A DNA stretch of 37,680 bases. Origin: RUG11551 sp045546875 (lineage in GTDB: Bacteria; Planctomycetota; Planctomycetia; Pirellulales; Thermoguttaceae). The stretch lies in assembly GCA_045546875.1 (NCBI GenBank), contig JAZQDP010000040.1, positions 1 to 37,680 on the forward strand, in the 5' to 3' direction. The position numbers were made by a program, and so were the translations under genes. Within the stretch, counting starts at the first letter, position 1. Each line of letters begins with the position of its first letter. Positions 25,418 through 32,498 of this stretch are shown here, in pieces. The notes beneath the pieces are model-generated. The model worked only from the letters and a program-made list of their open reading frames with translations. It was not told the DNA's origin and ran no database searches.

Positions 25418-28090
25418 TCAGCTCTCGTTCGCTTCTTCTGCGTTGGCGGGCTGTGGGGCTTTATAGGAACGGAAATCGTCCAGAAGATGTTTGTTGCTAA
25501 AAAATCGTCCCTTAGACCACGTCAGCAAAGCGGGTAAAAAGATCAGGTCGCCAAACGTTGCTGAGAAGAGCAGCGTCAGCATCATAACCCCAAATCGGAG
25601 CGTGGGCGTAAACGTACTGAACATAAATACAGACAGCCCCAACCCGGAAATGAGCGTCGTTTGCGTTATGGCAGAACCACAGCGCTTGTACGCCTGAACG
25701 ATTGCTTCTCGATAATCCATCCCTTCATTCATCCCGTGACGGAACCAGGTCAGGAAGTGAACCGTGTCGTCAACGGCAATGCCCAGCGCCACGGACGCCG
25801 TCATCATCGTGCCGACGTCGCACAGAATCCCCAGCCACGACAGCGTTCCAAATACAATAATAATCGGGAAAATATTGGGAATCATCGTAATGATGCCGCC
25901 CATAAATGACCGGAATACGAACATCATCAGCACAGCTATCATGACAAACGACATCAAAACGCTTTCCGTCAGGCAGCGCATTAAATTGTGCTGAGTTTTA
26001 TAAACCATCGGCACGGTACCCGTATAGACGATTTCGACGCCGTCGATTGGAACGTTTTCATCGAGGGCGTAGGTCGTCCCGTCCGGCTTGAGCGTTTTGG
26101 CTTTGTTTTCCGTAAAGACTTTTGATTTTGCCAGCGACGACATCGGCAGCCCTTCGGTAACAAACCGTTCGATAATCGGGTCAAGATTCTCTTTCAACTC
26201 GAAGATGAAATCGCCGTAGTCGAGGTCTGTTAACGCCCAGACGCGGGCTGTGATTCGCCACAAGTCGTCTCCGCGCGGAGTCGCCCAGTCCGCAATCGCC
26301 TTGTCGTATTCTTTCTTCTGATCGGGCGTCAGGAACTCGAACTTTTTCGCCTCGGAAATATACGGCAACAGGTCTGAAACCGTATTTATGCCATTTTCGC
26401 TGAACTTTTGAACGATGACGGCGTCCAAACCCAAATCGGAAATTGGCGTTCCGGGATAGCGTCGAATGGCTGACCCGACGTCAATCGTAACGAAGTCACG
26501 CAGCTTGTCCCGGTTCTGATCCAGCTTTTGAGACATGAGTTCATCGGAACTGTACATCCCAATGCGCCGTTCTTCAAGCTCTGGCGTTGCCGTTGCCGCC
26601 GACATCGCCCCGCCAACTTTTTCTTTATCCATGGCGTAAATCGCGGCAGAGAGTTCCTTGATTAACCGCAGACGCTGAACCGTATTTAACGGGCAGGTTT
26701 GGTTGTCAAATCGAACGACGATTTCCATCGGCACCAGCGGTCCAAGCTGTTTTTCAAGCCACGTATAGTCTTGAACAATGGTTGTATCGGGCGTAAAGAA
26801 TTTCATCAGCTTGACAGACGTCTTGAGATGAAACAGACCGTAACCGGTTATAATCATCATCCCAAAGCAAACAGCAAGCGTTGTTTTATAATTGAGTACA
26901 ATTCTTCTTCCGAACCAGGTCCAGAATTTTACCAACAGGGATTGTCGGTCGTCGTCATGACCATGCGTTGCGTGCTGTTGAGCAAACCGTTTTGACGGGA
27001 AGAAATACAGCAGCGCCGGCAGCGACAAAAACTGAACGAACAGCGTCATCAACACCCCGATAGCGGAATACCACCCGAATTTACGAATCGGCAGGACGTC
27101 AGAGGTCAACAGAGACAGCAACCCGATCGCGGTTGTCAATTCAGCGTAAAAACACGGCTTTAATGCGTGCCTTAACGCACGGTCAGGAGCGCCTAAAAGA
27201 CCGTCCGGCTCTCTGATGGCGTCATGATAATAGTTGACTATATGAACGGCGCCGGACATCCCTAAAACATAGCATAACGGCGGCATCGAAAGCAGAATAG
27301 CGTCTACTGAATCGCCGGAAAAATACACGACCGCAAGGCTCATTCCTGCGCAAATCAGCGACATAAATATAACAATCGTCGTCAATCGGAATGAACGGAA
27401 AATTGCTGTCGCGATCCCCACTCCGACCAGTAAAGAAAGCCACGCCAGTTTCATCAGCGTTCTGGTTCCTTCCTGGTCAATGGCGACGTTGTCAACCGGA
27501 GGTCCTCCAAGGTGAACGACCTTTTTAATCTGTTCCTTGTTTAGACCTGTTCCGATTCCGCAGCTTTGGCAAACATCGTAAACGTTCTCGATAATCGGAC
27601 GCATATTTTGCCCCTCGGCTTCAAGAGCCAAGTTTACCATGACGCACGTACTGGAGCCGTCTTGACCAATCAGCGACCCGCGAAGACGGTCAATCGCTTC
27701 TTCGGACGTCATGTCAGGATAGGCGTCCAAAAGCATTTGAGCCATATCTTTCCCGGAAAACGCTTGCGCGAAGTACCGTAATTTCCAGTCTTCTTTACAT
27801 ACCTTGCCGTGTTTATCCCGACGGGGAACAATTGCTTTGACTACCTTGTCAAGCCGAGGGTCGTCTAACGTGCAGCCGTCCCAGCTGAAAACGATATACT
27901 GCTCCAGAGGAAAATTGCTCTGGAACCAGCGATGAACCTGAAGTTCCTCAGTTTCTTGCGGCAGCCATTCTTTAATGTTGTTCCGCGGCGACCGTAACGA
28001 TCGAACCGTTCCCGCCCAAATTAATGGGAACGTAAACACCGTTACGATCAAAATCAGAAGACTGTATCTGGAAAAAAATGTCTTATGCAT
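25418..28090 (-). CDS. MMPL/RND-family transporter
   Basis: The 890-residue inner-membrane protein has the twofold RND layout. One N-terminal helix (about residues 10-30) precedes an exported domain to about 205, then a membrane cluster (about 210-362, including PPLCYVLGMSGAVHIVNYYHDAI). A seventh helix sits at about 397-420, a second exported domain reaches about 700, and a final cluster covers about 703-860. VALGIAVDDTVHFLTWFRHG is the MMPL/RND signature with its acidic membrane residues, and SFTPTLRFG plus LPALLTW follow as usual. It would use the proton gradient to move a lipid or other hydrophobic cargo; the substrate is not evident. No membrane-fusion or outer-membrane partner is adjacent. 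No Shine-Dalgarno sequence precedes the ATG. The two giant exoprotein genes downstream may be functional partners. Confidence 0.9.
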   Translation of the reverse strand: MHKTFFSRYSLLILIVTVFTFPLIWAGTVRSLRSPRNNIKEWLPQETEELQVHRWFQSNFPLEQYIVFSWDGCTLDDPRLDKVVKAIVPRRDKHGKVCKEDWKLRYFAQAFSGKDMAQMLLDAYPDMTSEEAIDRLRGSLIGQDGSSTCVMVNLALEAEGQNMRPIIENVYDVCQSCGIGTGLNKEQIKKVVHLGGPPVDNVAIDQEGTRTLMKLAWLSLLVGVGIATAIFRSFRLTTIVIFMSLICAGMSLAVVYFSGDSVDAILLSMPPLCYVLGMSGAVHIVNYYHDAIREPDGLLGAPDRALRHALKPCFYAELTTAIGLLSLLTSDVLPIRKFGWYSAIGVLMTLFVQFLSLPALLYFFPSKRFAQQHATHGHDDDRQSLLVKFWTWFGRRIVLNYKTTLAVCFGMMIITGYGLFHLKTSVKLMKFFTPDTTIVQDYTWLEKQLGPLVPMEIVVRFDNQTCPLNTVQRLRLIKELSAAIYAMDKEKVGGAMSAATATPELEERRIGMYSSDELMSQKLDQNRDKLRDFVTIDVGSAIRRYPGTPISDLGLDAVIVQKFSENGINTVSDLLPYISEAKKFEFLTPDQKKEYDKAIADWATPRGDDLWRITARVWALTDLDYGDFIFELKENLDPIIERFVTEGLPMSSLAKSKVFTENKAKTLKPDGTTYALDENVPIDGVEIVYTGTVPMVYKTQHNLMRCLTESVLMSFVMIAVLMMFVFRSFMGGIITMIPNIFPIIIVFGTLSWLGILCDVGTMMTASVALGIAVDDTVHFLTWFRHGMNEGMDYREAIVQAYKRCGSAITQTTLISGLGLSVFMFSTFTPTLRFGVMMLTLLFSATFGDLIFLPALLTWSKGRFFSNKHLLDDFRSYKAPQPANAEEANES

Positions 28091-28224
28091 TTCGTTTATT
28101 TTGAGTTATGACAAAATAAAGGAGGAAGGAAAACTCGTCCGCGATTGGTTAAACCGGCTCAAATCCAAATCGATATCGCAGTTCAACCCAATACCGGCGA
28201 ATACTATACTTTTTCTACTTGAAA

Positions 28225-28360
28225 TTTTCCGAAAAATGAGCTATTAGCTCCTAGCTTCTAGCCGCTAGCTTGGTTATCCCAATTTCTTACGATAACGCAC
28301 GAATCTGGTTTATCAAGCTAATAACTAGAAGCTAGCAGCTAGAGGCTTAATTTCGGAAAA
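28225..28360. mobile_element. MITE-like 136-bp element, copy B
   Basis: Same length and orientation as the element at 2104-2239, with the same perfect 10-bp ends (TTTTCCGAAA / TTTCGGAAAA) and pairable TAGC-heptad arms. By eye about 14 of 136 positions differ, and they concentrate in the centre and the arm loops. It sits in the spacer between the divergent MMPL and fliN genes. No coding potential and no obvious target duplication. Confidence 0.7.
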
Positions 28361-28687
28361 ACCAAAGTCGTTTCAGTTTATTATCCTTCTATCTAACCAT
28401 TTTTTTAATTTTTTGTCCACATCGGTTTTTTTAACAAAAAACGCGCCGCCGCCCCATTCTGCCCGCTTTAACAAATTTAGGAAATCTGAATTGTTTAGTC
28501 AAAATAATATTTCTCAAAAAATAAGAATCAAATGTTGGCGCTTGCATTTTTCTTCAGACGTCCTGCGACGAATACGAAAAAATTGGTCTTGCTAAAAAAG
28601 GAAAAATTAGAGAGAATATAGAATAGGCAATAGGGAGCGCAGAAGTTGCTTATCCCTCGAACCTGATTCCTAGCCCTTAAATTCCGA
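28361..28687. other. A/T-rich spacer upstream of fliN
   Basis: No gene is supported here. The last 70 bases contain a weak, degenerate heptad-like run (GGCAATA, GGGAGCG, then CCCTCGA, TCCTAGC) that reaches almost to the fliN start. No convincing promoter or Shine-Dalgarno sequence was found. The part between the MMPL start and copy B (28091-28224) likewise shows nothing clear. Confidence 0.4.
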
Positions 28688-29134
28688 ATGAATAATCATC
28701 AATCCACTCCTGACGCCATAGAACAGTTGCTCAACCAGGCTCAAAACGCCATTAACGAACTGCAAAACGAATCTGCCCTGAGCAGTTCCGAAACCAGCTC
28801 GAGCCGAAAAGAAACCGTTCAAGACGCCCAACCCTCAACCGGTCCGACAAAAGTCAATTTATCGGAAATCATTAACGCCTTTGCGGGACCCGATTCCGCC
28901 GTCAATTTAGACGCCATCAAAGACATTCAGCTTGACGTTCGCGTCGTTTTGGGAGAAACGGAGGCGCCGTTGGAAGATATTATGCGGCTAAGGAAAGGAT
29001 CGGTTGTTCAGCTCGACGCGCAAAGTTCAGACCCGGTTAGCATAATCGTCAACGGTCAAGTCGTTGCCCGGGGCGAGGCGCTCAACAGAAACGGCAAGTT
29101 TTGCGTTCGGCTCACGGAAAAACTTATTGAATAA
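28688..29134 (+). CDS. fliN: Flagellar motor switch protein FliN
   Basis: FliN forms the lower C-ring of the flagellar motor, where it binds CheY-P and helps dock export cargo. The 148-residue protein has a variable, Ser/Gln-rich N-terminus (helix IEQLLNQAQNAINEL) and a C-terminal SpoA domain at about residues 75-148. That domain shows the FliN sequence pattern: IQLDVRVVLGETEAPLEDIM, LRKGSVVQLDA, PVSIIVNGQVVARGEAL, NGKFCVRLTEKL. It opens the fliN-fliO-fliP-fliQ cluster, and the next gene starts 98 bp on. No Shine-Dalgarno sequence is visible before the ATG. Confidence 0.92.
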   Translation: MNNHQSTPDAIEQLLNQAQNAINELQNESALSSSETSSSRKETVQDAQPSTGPTKVNLSEIINAFAGPDSAVNLDAIKDIQLDVRVVLGETEAPLEDIMRLRKGSVVQLDAQSSDPVSIIVNGQVVARGEALNRNGKFCVRLTEKLIE

Positions 29135-29232
29135 TTCCGACATTCCAGAGAACGTATAACACCGAGTAGAATTGAAAACAAGGGTGGATTGCAAAACAAA
29201 TCTTTCGACGTAATTTATCATTCCAAATATCA

Positions 29233-29679
29233 ATGACGCTGTTTTTTATCGTCCTGACGTTATTGACCGTTCCAGCCATGGCGCAGTCTGAAAGCAATAA
29301 CAGCTTGCCGCCAACAAGTCAAAGCATACCGCTTCAACCGGACGGAACGAATCAGCAAACAGACAACGTTTCGAAAGGCGGTTCCGTTTTGCCAACCATC
29401 GGGTCAATCGCTCTCGTAGCGGGAACGTTAGCAATAATCTTGTGGTTTCTAAAGAAAACGCAAGGCGACTCCGGGCGGCAAATTCCCAATTCTGTCATAA
29501 AAATAATCGGAAAATCCAGAATTGGAGCGTCGCCGGTGTTTCTGGTTTCCATCGGCAAAAAACTGGCGCTTGTTGCCTCGTCGTCAAGCGGATTAACCAC
29601 TCTAACCGAAATTAACGACCCCGTTGAAGTTGAGACCATTCGCAAAGCGATTGAGGGAGAAAAGGGGGACGGCAAATGA
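29233..29679 (+). CDS. fliO: Flagellar biosynthetic protein FliO
   Basis: FliO is the small membrane protein that assists assembly of the FliP ring in the flagellar export gate. The 148-residue protein has an N-terminal signal-like helix (LFFIVLTLLTVPAMAQ), a Ser/Gln/Pro linker, then one membrane helix (IGSIALVAGTLAIILWFL, about residues 57-75). The cytoplasmic FliO domain follows, with IKIIGKSRIGASPVFLVSIG and KLALVASSSSGLTTLTEI. The cleavable-looking first helix is a variation seen in some FliO proteins. Its TGA stop overlaps the fliP ATG (ATGA), so the two are translationally coupled. Position before fliP strengthens the call, since FliO is poorly conserved. Confidence 0.87.
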   Translation: MTLFFIVLTLLTVPAMAQSESNNSLPPTSQSIPLQPDGTNQQTDNVSKGGSVLPTIGSIALVAGTLAIILWFLKKTQGDSGRQIPNSVIKIIGKSRIGASPVFLVSIGKKLALVASSSSGLTTLTEINDPVEVETIRKAIEGEKGDGK

Positions 29680-30644
29680 ACGTAAAGCGCCCTGCCCTGC
29701 CGAATGTAACGATGTCAGCGAAATTTCTCCTGGCGCTGTTGGTAATCGCATTTTTCCCCTTTTTTTCTGCATCGGCGCAAAATCCGGCAAACGTCAATAT
29801 TGACGAGGTTTTTAGCCCCAATCAGGACAGCGCTGCTGTTCCCGGTATGACAGAACCGTCTCGAGAACATGCAACCGGGCGAAACAACGTAATTGCCCCA
29901 ACGCCATCCGGCAATGCAGCAGGCCGCACAGATTCTCAATCGCTGCTGACGTCGGATAACGTCTTTCAATCGTTTTTGTCTCCCGAGGGCGTGATGGGGT
30001 CAATGGGAACGCTGCTAACGTTAGGCGTTTTGACTCTTGCTCCGGCTCTGATTGTTATGACAACCAGCTTTGTGCGAATCGTTGTCGTCTTTGGTTTGCT
30101 TCGTCAGGCGCTGGGAGTTCAAAACCTTCCCCCACAACAGGTAATTACCGGTTTAGCTCTGTTTATTACATTTTTTGTAATGTACCCGGTTGGAAACGCT
30201 ATTTATACAGACGCTCTTAAACCTTACGAAGAAGGAAGAATTACCGCCATGCAGGCGTGGGAAACCGGGATTGTGCCGCTGCGGAACTTTATGAGCCGAC
30301 AAATTCAGAAAGCGGGAAACGACGCCGACGTCTGGCTCTTTTGGCGAGCCGACCCGGAAGCCCCCACAGGCGCGGCGGCTAACAATCTCACCTATGACGA
30401 CGTGCCGTTGCGGGTTTTAATTCCTGCGTTCATGACAAGCGAACTGAAAATCGCCTTTTTAATGGGCGTGAAATTATTTATACCTTTTCTGATTATTGAT
30501 TTTCTGGTGTCGGCAATAGCCGTTTCGATGGGCGTTATGACCCTGCCCCCGGTAATGATTTCGTTGCCGTTGAAACTGCTACTGTTTGTCATGCTCGACG
30601 GCTGGCGTCTGACGGTGGAAATGCTCTTGACAAGTTTTACGTAA
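29676..30644 (+). CDS. fliP: Flagellar export gate protein FliP
   Basis: FliP forms the core ring of the flagellar type III export gate. At 322 residues it is longer than many homologs (about 245). A signal peptide (about residues 14-35, ending SASAQ) is followed by about 70 residues of linker (FSPNQDSAAVPGMTEPSREH and on) that most FliP proteins do not have. The core matches well: GVLTLAPALIVMTTSFVRIVVVFGLLRQALG, then QVITGLALFITFFVMYPVG, and the C-terminal LIPAFMTSELKIAF, FIPFLIIDFLVSAIAVSMGV, LPLKLLLFVMLDGW. An upstream gene overlap (ATGA with fliO) and fliQ 9 bp downstream give a tight operon. Confidence 0.96.
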   Translation: MNVKRPALPNVTMSAKFLLALLVIAFFPFFSASAQNPANVNIDEVFSPNQDSAAVPGMTEPSREHATGRNNVIAPTPSGNAAGRTDSQSLLTSDNVFQSFLSPEGVMGSMGTLLTLGVLTLAPALIVMTTSFVRIVVVFGLLRQALGVQNLPPQQVITGLALFITFFVMYPVGNAIYTDALKPYEEGRITAMQAWETGIVPLRNFMSRQIQKAGNDADVWLFWRADPEAPTGAAANNLTYDDVPLRVLIPAFMTSELKIAFLMGVKLFIPFLIIDFLVSAIAVSMGVMTLPPVMISLPLKLLLFVMLDGWRLTVEMLLTSFT

Positions 30645-30653
30645 ATTTCCCAG

Positions 30654-30905
30654 ATGGATACAGAACAAATTATATCGTTAGGACAACAGGCGTTGATGAC
30701 AACCCTGCTTTTGGCGTCGCCGATCTTGCTTATCGGTTTGGCGGCAGCGGTTTTAACTGCATTCATCCAAACGCTGTTCCAAATGCAAGAACCGACTATT
30801 CCGCTTATTGTACGCCTTTTAACGATGCTTGTCGCCCTGATTGTTCTTTTGCCGTGGATTGTAAACACGATTCTCAACTTCGCAAAAGGAATCTTGGTAA
30901 GTTAA
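30654..30905 (+). CDS. fliQ: Flagellar export gate protein FliQ
   Basis: FliQ wraps around the FliP/FliR complex in the export gate. The 83-residue protein is typical: two membrane helices (ALMTTLLLASPILLIGLAAAV and LTMLVALIVLLPWIVNTIL) joined by a loop with FIQTLFQMQEPTIPLIVR. It begins 9 bp after fliP. The next gene is not fliR but a convergent CoA-transferase whose stop lies 36 bp away, so the operon ends here. Confidence 0.95.
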   Translation: MDTEQIISLGQQALMTTLLLASPILLIGLAAAVLTAFIQTLFQMQEPTIPLIVRLLTMLVALIVLLPWIVNTILNFAKGILVS

Positions 30906-30941
30906 GAATAGCGGTTCTTTCGACAAGTTGGCGATTTTTAG

Positions 30942-32474
30942 TTACGAATTGCAGCTAACTTTTACCGGGAATTCAATCAGCGACAGAACGTCGCGGTCAA
31001 GGTCGACGCCGGGGGCGAGTTCCGTCAGCGTTATAACGCCATCGATAAGACGAAAGGTCGCGCGTTCGGTAATAAACATAACGTCCTGCTTTGTTTCCGC
31101 GGCGCGACGACCGCTAAAGGTAATCTGCTCGACGTCGCGGACGAATTTCTTGATCTTGCCTTCCTGAAGTATCTTCAATTGCCCATCCTGGAATTCGACT
31201 TTCAGCCCGCCGGAAGTAAACGTCCCACAGAAGACGACGCGTTTTGCGTTTTGCGTGATGTTGATAAACCCTCCGCAGCCAGCGAGTTTCGACCCGAATT
31301 TACTCACGTTGACGTTGCCGAACCGATCGACCTGCGCCAACCCTAAAAAGGCGATATCCAGCCCACCGCCGTCGTAGAAGTCAAATTGTTCCGGCTGAGT
31401 GAGAATGCAGTCTGGAAACGCCGCCGCGCCAAACGAGCCGCCCGACGCCGGATATCCGCCAATCGTACCGGACTCCGTTGTCAAAACGAGGTCGGAAATT
31501 CCCAACTCCGCCGCGGGTGCAGAAATCCCTTCCGGCATCCCGATACCCAAATTGACAATCGCGCCGGGCGTCAGTTCTTTCGCCGCGCGCTGGCAGATAT
31601 ACCGGCGAACGTCAAACGCGTTGCGAGTTGCGAGTTGTGAGTTGTGAGGGTATTGTCTACTGCCTACGGCCTCTTGCCTACTGCCTTGTATAAACTCCGG
31701 ATTGAAATCATAGTCGTTTGTCATGCGGTGATTTTCCGGCTTGGCGACGACGACGGCGTCAACCAGACAGCCTGGGATTTTCACGCTGCGTGGATCAAGC
31801 GGGGCGTCTGAAATCCGTTCGACCTGAACGATAACTTTCCCGCCGGAATTTTTCGCGGCTTGAACCATAGACGTTACTTCCAGAGTAACCGGCTCGCGTT
31901 CTAAAGAACAGTTTCCTTTTGCGTCACAGGACGTCGCCCGCAGAAAAACAACGTCGATGGGAAACGCCTTGTAGAGCAAATACGGCTTGCCGTCAATGGC
32001 GATTCGTTCGACCAAATCACCCGCCTGCCGCGCCTTTTCGTTGAGCTTTCCGCCCTGCAGTTCCGGGTCGACAAACGTACCCAGCCCAACGTGCGAAACG
32101 TTTCCCGGCAAGCCCTGGGCGATGTCGCGGTACAGATGGGAAATCACGCCTTGCGGAAGATTGTACCCGGCGATTTTGTTTTCCAGAATAAGCCGCTGCA
32201 TGTCGGGAGCCATGGCGAAATGACTGGCGATAATTCGGCTGACCAGCCCTATCAGAGCCAACCGGTTGATTCCGCAGCCCGGCGACGTCCCATCCCCCTG
32301 CCCCGCGCAATGCACAATCGTCAAGTCTCGCGGCTTGCCGGTTTTGAGGAACCGTTCGCGCAGAGCGATTAACAGTTCCTCCGGCTTCATTAGCCCGATA
32401 AACCCTTCGACGGCGAGCGTCGCGCCGCTTGTAACGTATTTCTCGATAGCCGCTTGTGCGGAGATGATTTCCAT
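30942..32474 (-). CDS. Acyl-CoA:acetate/propionate CoA-transferase (YdiF type)
   Basis: This type I CoA-transferase moves CoA between short-chain acyl groups. The start at 32474 (510 residues) is preferred to one at 32513, whose 13 extra residues come from repeat DNA overlapping the previous gene. The N-terminal domain contains GATLAVEGFIG, VHCAGQGDG and GHFGxxP-like SHFAMAPDMQ. The C-terminal domain has VNLGIGMPEGI, and TTESGTIGG holds the catalytic Glu334, matching the known Glu near position 333 of E. coli YdiF. The interdomain linker contains a heptad-repeat-coded insert (GSRQEAV GSRQYPH NSQLATR) where related proteins have a different linker. Active-site motifs are intact. No Shine-Dalgarno sequence is seen; the upstream gene ends 20 bp before the start. 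Confidence 0.88.
   Translation of the reverse strand: MEIISAQAAIEKYVTSGATLAVEGFIGLMKPEELLIALRERFLKTGKPRDLTIVHCAGQGDGTSPGCGINRLALIGLVSRIIASHFAMAPDMQRLILENKIAGYNLPQGVISHLYRDIAQGLPGNVSHVGLGTFVDPELQGGKLNEKARQAGDLVERIAIDGKPYLLYKAFPIDVVFLRATSCDAKGNCSLEREPVTLEVTSMVQAAKNSGGKVIVQVERISDAPLDPRSVKIPGCLVDAVVVAKPENHRMTNDYDFNPEFIQGSRQEAVGSRQYPHNSQLATRNAFDVRRYICQRAAKELTPGAIVNLGIGMPEGISAPAAELGISDLVLTTESGTIGGYPASGGSFGAAAFPDCILTQPEQFDFYDGGGLDIAFLGLAQVDRFGNVNVSKFGSKLAGCGGFINITQNAKRVVFCGTFTSGGLKVEFQDGQLKILQEGKIKKFVRDVEQITFSGRRAAETKQDVMFITERATFRLIDGVITLTELAPGVDLDRDVLSLIEFPVKVSCNS
31621..31686. repeat. In-frame heptad array inside the CoA-transferase gene
   Basis: On the plus strand the units are TTGCGAG, TTGCGAG, TTGTGAG, TTGTGAG, GGTATTG, TCTACTG, CCTACGG, CCTCTTG, CCTACTG, in exact 7-bp phase, plus a partial unit. 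Because 21 bp is three heptads and seven codons, the protein shows a 7-residue echo (GSRQEAV, GSRQYPH). The frame stays open. Confidence 0.85.
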
Positions 32475-32498
32475 TTTATTAGCTGCTAGAAGCTCACT
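32472..32498. repeat. Short heptad run at the CoA-transferase start
   Basis: ATTAGCT, GCTAGAA, GCTCACT are in phase and span the junction between the stop codon of the 461-residue gene and the start codon of the CoA-transferase. The run is short, so confidence is limited. Confidence 0.4.

Noticed and set aside
28610..28687. Heptad array before fliN
   Set aside because: Units are too degenerate to count as an independent array; mentioned only within the spacer entry.
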